A program made the position numbers and the translations under genes. A DNA stretch of 64,000 nt, taken from contig NC_092570.1 in the NCBI RefSeq assembly GCF_037975245.1, positions 10,315,501-10,379,500 of the forward strand, written 5' to 3'. Positions 58,680 through 64,000 of this stretch are shown here, in pieces. This DNA is from Apostichopus japonicus. Taxonomy: Eukaryota; Echinodermata; Holothuroidea; Aspidochirotida; Stichopodidae. Numbering within the stretch: the first letter of the stretch is position 1; each line of letters opens with the position of its first letter. The notes below the pieces were generated by a model that saw nothing but the letters and a program-made list of their open reading frames with translations, ran no database searches and was not told where the DNA came from.

Positions 58680-58970
58680 GGTAATTTTCAGGCTTTGTGG
58701 AACCAGCGAACGGGAGAAGGGGAGAACCGTGTTACCTTACATTCTACGGTGATAACCGGTAAAAGGTCTCGAATCGATACCAACTCGGTCTCACTTCGGT
58801 ACGCAGATAAAAATATTAACCACCCTCACCAAGTATTTTCCAACCAAGAAAGGATACATTCCAATTTCCCTAAATTTCAGAGTAATTCCTCTTTCTTAAA
58901 AGGTACTCGAGTTACCCCAGTACTTCCTTGGTTTCATTTGGCCCTATATATTCGGATTGATCTGAGCTCA
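58680..58970 (+). other. Open frame, possible exon
   Basis: After GGTAATTTTCAG the plus strand stays open for about 75 codons (ALWNQRTGEGENRVTLHS, VSLRYADKNINHPHQVFS, QERIHSNFPKFQSN). The donor at AAAAG|GTACTC is weak and its phase does not join the exon candidate at 59777. No family recognised. Confidence 0.25.
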
Positions 58971-59290
58971 GTGGCGAAGCCAGAGGGGAAGGGGAGGGGG
59001 GGGAAGGGGCAGAGTTCCCTCTACACAGAAATATTTGGGGACGCGATGGGCGACGGTGAAAAATCAAAGGGTGCAACAAAAACAAAAAGAGAAAAAATCT
59101 AAATGTATTCGAACCTGGAGGATGTGGCCGATGATGGGGGGGGGGGGGTGTCAAATTCTAAAGAGAATGTCATGAAAATTCACCTCAAGAATATGCGCGC
59201 TACTTAGGGGGGGGGGGGGGGGGGTCAACCACGAAGTAGAATGTAATGAACGGTCATCTTAAAAAAATATGTCCGCTACGCGCGCGGTTG
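58971..59290 (+). mobile_element. Orphan hAT-like left end and G-run duplication
   Basis: CAGTGGCGAAGCCAGAGGGG resembles a hAT left end, but no right end was found. Downstream, a G-run followed by a ~60 bp block ending ATATGCGCGCTAC / ATATGTCCGCTACGCGCGCG occurs twice (59137-59205 and 59203-59290) with divergence. The second G-run is about 18 bases. Confidence 0.4.
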
Positions 59291-59776
59291 CAGTGTCTCT
59301 CCGAGTGGCCATATATATTTGTTATTCACATATGTTTTTTTAAATATGTGATATAACCGGATGGTTTTCGACCGCGCAGGCGCGAACAGTATATTTTCGT
59401 TATTTCCCCCTCAAAATTGGTAGTTTTTGTACCCAAAAACTGGCGTTCCACCGGTATGTGCCTGAAAATGGGGACGAAAATTTGACTTTGCCCCCCCCCC
59501 CACACCAAAAAACCTGTCTGAGCTGGAACGTTCCGTGCGGTGCCCGCCCCCCACCCCACCCCCAACAGAAGACAAGGAACCAAAAACAGCTTAAATCTCA
59601 CTACCCTTGCATTTCACGGAGGCGCCTGTATCGATTACATTCGATTAATTTTTGCAACTAACTAAATTCTATACGAAATGTACAAAAAGTAGTTGTGTAC
59701 ACCCACGTTCAAAGCATCTATAAATTGCAATATTTAACTTGTTGTAGCTCTTTTAAGCACCGATTATAGCTGACAG

Positions 59777-59941
59777 TCCTATAATAACGAACAAAAATTT
59801 GACATAAGAATCGTAAAAGGCGATGTTGATTCACAGATGAAGCCAGTAGACACAACGTACATGCAATCTGAGATAACACCCTTCTTTCGTGAAACTGCTT
59901 CCAACACTTTGAACACTAGTGTGATAGAAACGTCACGAAAG
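59777..59941 (+). CDS. Unassigned exon candidate, 55 codons
   Basis: Runs from a TAGCTGACAG acceptor to a strong AAAG|GTAAGT donor, phase 0 at both ends. It encodes SYNNEQKFDIRIVKGDVDSQ, then MKPVDTTYMQSEITPFFRET and ASNTLNTSVIETSRK. No family recognised and no partner exon identified. The opposite strand is also open (59779-59964), but only this strand has matching splice signals. Confidence 0.4.
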
Positions 59942-60312
59942 GTAAGTTGAAAAATACCCCACAACTTTAGTGTATTGTACTATTATACTTTGCTCACCTC
60001 CTTTTCTTTGCTCACCTCCTATTCTTTGTACAACTCCTTTGAATAGAGTCGATTTCCTTCAACGGGAATGTATTTCTTTGTGAATCTGCTATGACATTCA
60101 ATGATATTCACTGACTAGACTTATTGACGATTGTCTTTCGTATGGAGGGGTCTCATCATAACACTATGCATAGTACAGGCATGATCACTGGTCATATCTG
60201 AATTCATTCAGTACTGACCAGTCATTTCCGCCGGTGAGTTGAGCGTCTGTAGACTAACTTACAATCAATAACAACTTATAACAAACACGATCATATAGTA
60301 ATATACTCACAC

Positions 60313-60410
60313 TGTTTCTACCTTTGGTAGCCAGACAAACATATGCAACAAACGTCCTGTCCTGCTCGATAAAGTGTGACCAAAATCGTGGAAGGTATTT
60401 GCTAGTTCCA
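60313..60410 (-). CDS. Unassigned exon candidate on the minus strand
   Basis: The minus-strand frame upstream of an AACAGT|GTGAGT donor (exon end 60313) reads TSKYLPRFWSHFIEQDRTFV and AYVCLATKGRNS. A second frame over the same bases is also open, so the coding frame is not settled. The acceptor is uncertain (AG before about 60400-60410). Function unknown. Confidence 0.25.
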
Positions 60411-60429
60411 GTGTCTTATTCTGCTAGCA

Positions 60430-61970
60430 CAACATTTCACGATTATTCGAAAAGGGTATTGGATTGGGGCTGCCCAGAAGGAAGGGTGAGGTGACTTCAT
60501 AGTGTTGCTGAGACTATGCGGAGTGTTTCCGTCTCATCCCAGATCTAAAGATGTGAACATTAATTATCTGTTTCTTTTGAGTTACCATGTTGTTCGTGGG
60601 TTGGGTGGGTGGGGAGGGAGGGGGGGGCGTCTAACTACAAATGTTGCAAAAAAACAAACGAAATTTGATGATTTTTTTCTCCTTCGTTATTTTTTGTTTC
60701 TGGCAACATGATGCACAAGAAAATAGGCTTGCTCATTTACAATGTTGCTTGGGTCGGCATATCAATTCCTTAGCGCCATTCCTTGTGCGGCACGCGAACT
60801 GAGTTCGACCGCCGCAGTTTTAGGCCTATGACTTTACCATATAGACCATTTTCCTACAGCCATAGCGTGAAAAGTTAATACCGAAAAAATTTAGTTCAAA
60901 CGGCACTAAACAGAGAAATGTGTTGTCTCTCAAGTTCTGTTATTTTCTTAACAATACAGTTCAAAATTCCACCGGACTTTGGTGATTTACGATGCAAGGT
61001 TAATAAATATCGAACTCAAAACCCTCATTGATAACACACAGTAAATACTGAAGAAAATCACCATTTGATAGCCGTACTTTGTTTGCGTAACCATCCTTTT
61101 GAATATTCATTGACAAATTTAGTTCAAACGGTTTTGGAAAGGATTTTTTCTTAACTTTACATTGATGTTAAATTCATTTTCATTGGTCACTATCTTCAAT
61201 CGGACCAAGTACAATCCAATCGAATGTCTTCTAAGAAAAATACAAGTTTCGCTTTCTTCGGTGGGCACGCCGTTACGTAATATGTGTATCCTGTACTCTG
61301 CAATAGGGTTCACCTACATCGCCACAGCCGAGTTTCGCTTTCAAAACGTCATATTTTATTGAACTTAATATTATTTCAAAGAAAATGACCGTGGAATATG
61401 CATCATAAAATGTTAAAGCAAGTAAGTACCAATTAATTTATCTAATGCAATCCTATAATTATAGAAACACCGTTTAAGACCCCCCTGATGAATGGAATAG
61501 TCCAAACAACTTGTCCGCACAGAGCCACAGGATTTTCGGTCAAGGTGATGAGTCATACGCGTTGGTCAGTAAGAGGGCTATTTTGAAGGATGTTTAGTGT
61601 GCATTTTAGAAAGAAAGGAATTGATATGTTCATTACATTTTTAACTACTTTCTGAAAGAAATATTTAACACAAAGTCTCCAAGTTGAAATGGAAATGAAT
61701 ATTTCATTTACTAATGGTTACTTATCTGTGTATCCAATTATTGGTTTATTCAACAACTTTATTATGGAAATCATCACTGGTCAATTATTGCAAGTAGAGA
61801 AATTATTCTTGGATGGAAGTCATTGTTATAAGACTAGGCTACTGCTGGCGTCGGATTCATTTGTATTTCTTTATTTCGTATGGGTATATGGCCTGGCATT
61901 CTAGAGGCGATAAAAAAATCATTCCAGGGGATAACGGCGTCACCTGCGTTTAACTACAGCTCAAATACAC
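60430..61970. other. Intergenic, nothing recognised
   Basis: AT-rich with one G-rich patch (60597-60628). Open frames at 61162-61362 and 61689-61904 have no recognised domain. Confidence 0.4.
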
Positions 61971-61979
61971 AGTTACCCC

Positions 61980-62279
61980 CAGGCGCGTAGCGAGGAATTT
62001 GCCATGGGTGGGGCGAAACTGTAGGCAAACTTTCAGAGCCGTAGATACGGCATTGCAAACTATCTAAGCGTAGCGCCACGATGAGTTGGCGCGAAGCGTA
62101 CACAAGAAAATTTTGGCTGAAAATCCCTCCCAGATCGCTGGAAATGGCACTTCCCATGCCTTGTAAGTTGCATCTTAGCATTTTCTCTTTGAAATTACTA
62201 GCGATATCATAAAAACATACAAAAAAAATATGCTCAAGGGGGGCAGCGGCTTCCCCCCCCCCCCTTGGCTACGCGCCTG
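61980..62279 (+). mobile_element. Compact 300 bp hAT MITE with conserved core
   Basis: Begins CAGGCGCGTAGCGAGG and ends CCTTGGCTACGCGCCTG, with perfect 8 bp flanking repeats GTTACCCC (61972-61979 and 62280-62287). The shared hairpin core is at 62061-62160. The left half closely matches the segment from 32424 (GAGGAATTTGCCANGGG). It is the shortest and cleanest member of the core-bearing group. Confidence 0.92.
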
Positions 62280-62289
62280 GTTACCCCTT

Positions 62290-63600
62290 CACTGATAAAC
62301 TTTGAAGTGAAAGAAATTCATAACCATCCGTGTTTAAACTTCTCATCCCTCCCTCCAATTGACATTTTTTTCTTATTAAATTAGAATTATTCCTCCTATT
62401 ATTTTTCTTCAAACTGTCCTGATTTCGTCACGCACACAACATAACAGCTACAATGATACTCAGAAAGTTTTAAGCACGCGACTGTGCGTAAGTAAAAAAT
62501 GGCCCGAAGGCAGTTACTGACTTACATTCATGCGCGAAGTCTAATGACAAACTTGAATGTTTTGATACGGATTAACCTTAAAGGCACCCCAAACAAGAAT
62601 TTTTTCTTCTTTTGTCAAAAGCATCCCAGATCCCAGAGAATTAGGAAGTTTAATGTTCAATATTAATTACGAATGACTGCATATCTAGGACTGTGTCATG
62701 TGACAAACCCATCTGCTGAGGAAAATCAAAATCTATACCGCGGGAAATGAACAGAAGAAAAAAATCAGAAATATAAGCCTACCCTATGAGGAAAAATCAT
62801 AATATGCATGCACTATTTACTATTCGTTTGTGGATAATTGGCTAAGAATAATATTGAATAATATTCCTAGATGGACTAATGAACTATAGTATTGTCAACA
62901 AATATGTCAAGTAAAAATGGACTAGTGCCCATTACGTGTAGTGGCCAAGCTTCTTGGAGAAGGGAACTACTAGAAGTAAGGGGTGCTGGTGATATCTTTA
63001 TTTGTATGAAAAGTGTTGTTCCCTCCACCCCCTCCCCCTCTCACCTAAACATAAAATATATACATTATCTTAGATTTGTTACACTCATACATGAGAGATA
63101 AGACATCCCGTCAACCATTTCATCGTACGCTTTATATAAAGACTGAAAAAGTTAATTATTTGGTCAAACCAGTATCATATCGTTTGTCCAATTTTAGTTA
63201 TTAATATCAATTTATGCTTTGTTTTTGATGTTTCTGATGCAATGTTGAACTAGATTGCCAGTATATGTTTGGTACCACTTATTTTGTTTGCTAGCTGGGT
63301 TTTCATTTTCTAGCTGTGTGGGTTTTTTATGTTTCCCTATACTGTGATTCCTTCGTAGACATAGTGTTTGAGGTAATGGATATTCAAGTAACACCTCATT
63401 CTCGTTTTGATTGCACATTTGTTAAACTTTCTTTTTCTCCACAACGTTCAACAACTGCTGTGTAGGGGTAATGATTATTTAAATGATGTTTCAACAGTTT
63501 ACCCATGCATAGTTTACTATCATTTAGATGAATGCACACATTACATTCATATGTTCGTTATATTTACCTATGGAAGCAGAAATACTTATAAGAAAGCAGA
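62290..63600. other. Intergenic, nothing recognised
   Basis: AT-rich. No gene or repeat is supported. Confidence 0.4.
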
Positions 63601-63606
63601 AATACT

Positions 63607-63631
63607 TATATATATATATATATATATATAA
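63607..63631. repeat. Short (AT)n microsatellite
   Basis: About 12 AT units, preceded by a duplicated AAAGCAGAAATACTTATA (ends 63600 and shortly before). Confidence 0.85.
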
Positions 63632-64000
63632 AACCAAAATATTTCAGTCTTTCTTTACTTTTTATGAATTTTTCGCTCAATAGCAAGATAAATTTGAAGG
63701 TTTTAAATCCCTACTAAATCTTAGGATTCCGATATGAAGGGAAATAGCCTTCAAAACTTGTGACCCCTGCACCTTCATGTTTATGTACGGTGCTGTAGAT
63801 AATCTTCATGTTGAGAGAGGAGTACCTACCAAAGAGCTAGACAAATAAAAGGTAGCTGGGAATGTTTGCAATACGCCTGTGAAGTATCTTACTGACAGCG
63901 AAGTATGTCACCACTTGAGATTAGCTGACGATTGAGACCACTGCGCAGACTCAAAGCTAAAATCTTTTCACATTGCAAAGGAGTTGAGTCATTTACTTCC

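Overview
The window looks like intron-rich, repeat-dense, AT-rich nuclear DNA from a marine invertebrate. The style of the dispersed repeats, a CR1/L2-type LINE and a cholinesterase with a vertebrate-like tail exon suggest a deuterostome, possibly an echinoderm such as a sea cucumber. That placement is inference; no species was identified. Most of the 64 kb is intergenic or intronic and full of mobile-element debris, so few long open frames are genes. The real genes had to be assembled from exons by checking splice sites and reading-frame phase.

Left part (1-21 kb). A 1.7 kb minisatellite of about 36 units of roughly 46 bp (1630-3370) is followed by hAT-type and LINE debris (4181-4856, 7530-8640). 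A minus-strand gene in six phase-compatible exons then runs from 20896 down to 10953. It predicts a ~293-residue protein with no signal peptide: a PDZ-like domain, then a beta-trefoil-like domain with an internal repeat. A reverse-transcriptase fragment, a tRNA-derived SINE, (AT)n tracts and a 341 bp hAT MITE sit in its introns.

Middle part (21-38 kb). A 115 bp-arm foldback (21848-22180) precedes a 4.8 kb transposon-like unit (22893-27690). That unit has CACTCTAAAAA inverted ends, TA flanks and dense CCTGGT subterminal motifs. It carries a spliced but nonsense-damaged gene of a SAM-domain-associated family rather than a visible transposase. Next come a 24 bp tandem repeat, a degenerate array of CTTAAG palindromes, several hAT-type elements with 8 bp target-site duplications, and a U2-snRNA-like sequence on the minus strand (35071-35254).

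Right part (38-64 kb). The best-supported gene is a minus-strand acetylcholinesterase (CDS joins 50398-50546, 51159-51346 and 51509-53037). It has a complete catalytic triad, the choline-binding Trp and a separate exon for the amphiphilic T-type tail. Further hAT elements, LINE remains, tandem repeats and one or two unassigned exon candidates (59777-59941; 60313-60410) make up the rest.

Six hAT-like copies in five separate elements with different ends share one ~90 bp internal core that can fold on itself, which suggests a common non-autonomous lineage. No complete transposase, CRISPR array, intact tRNA gene, rRNA gene or virus-derived gene was seen.
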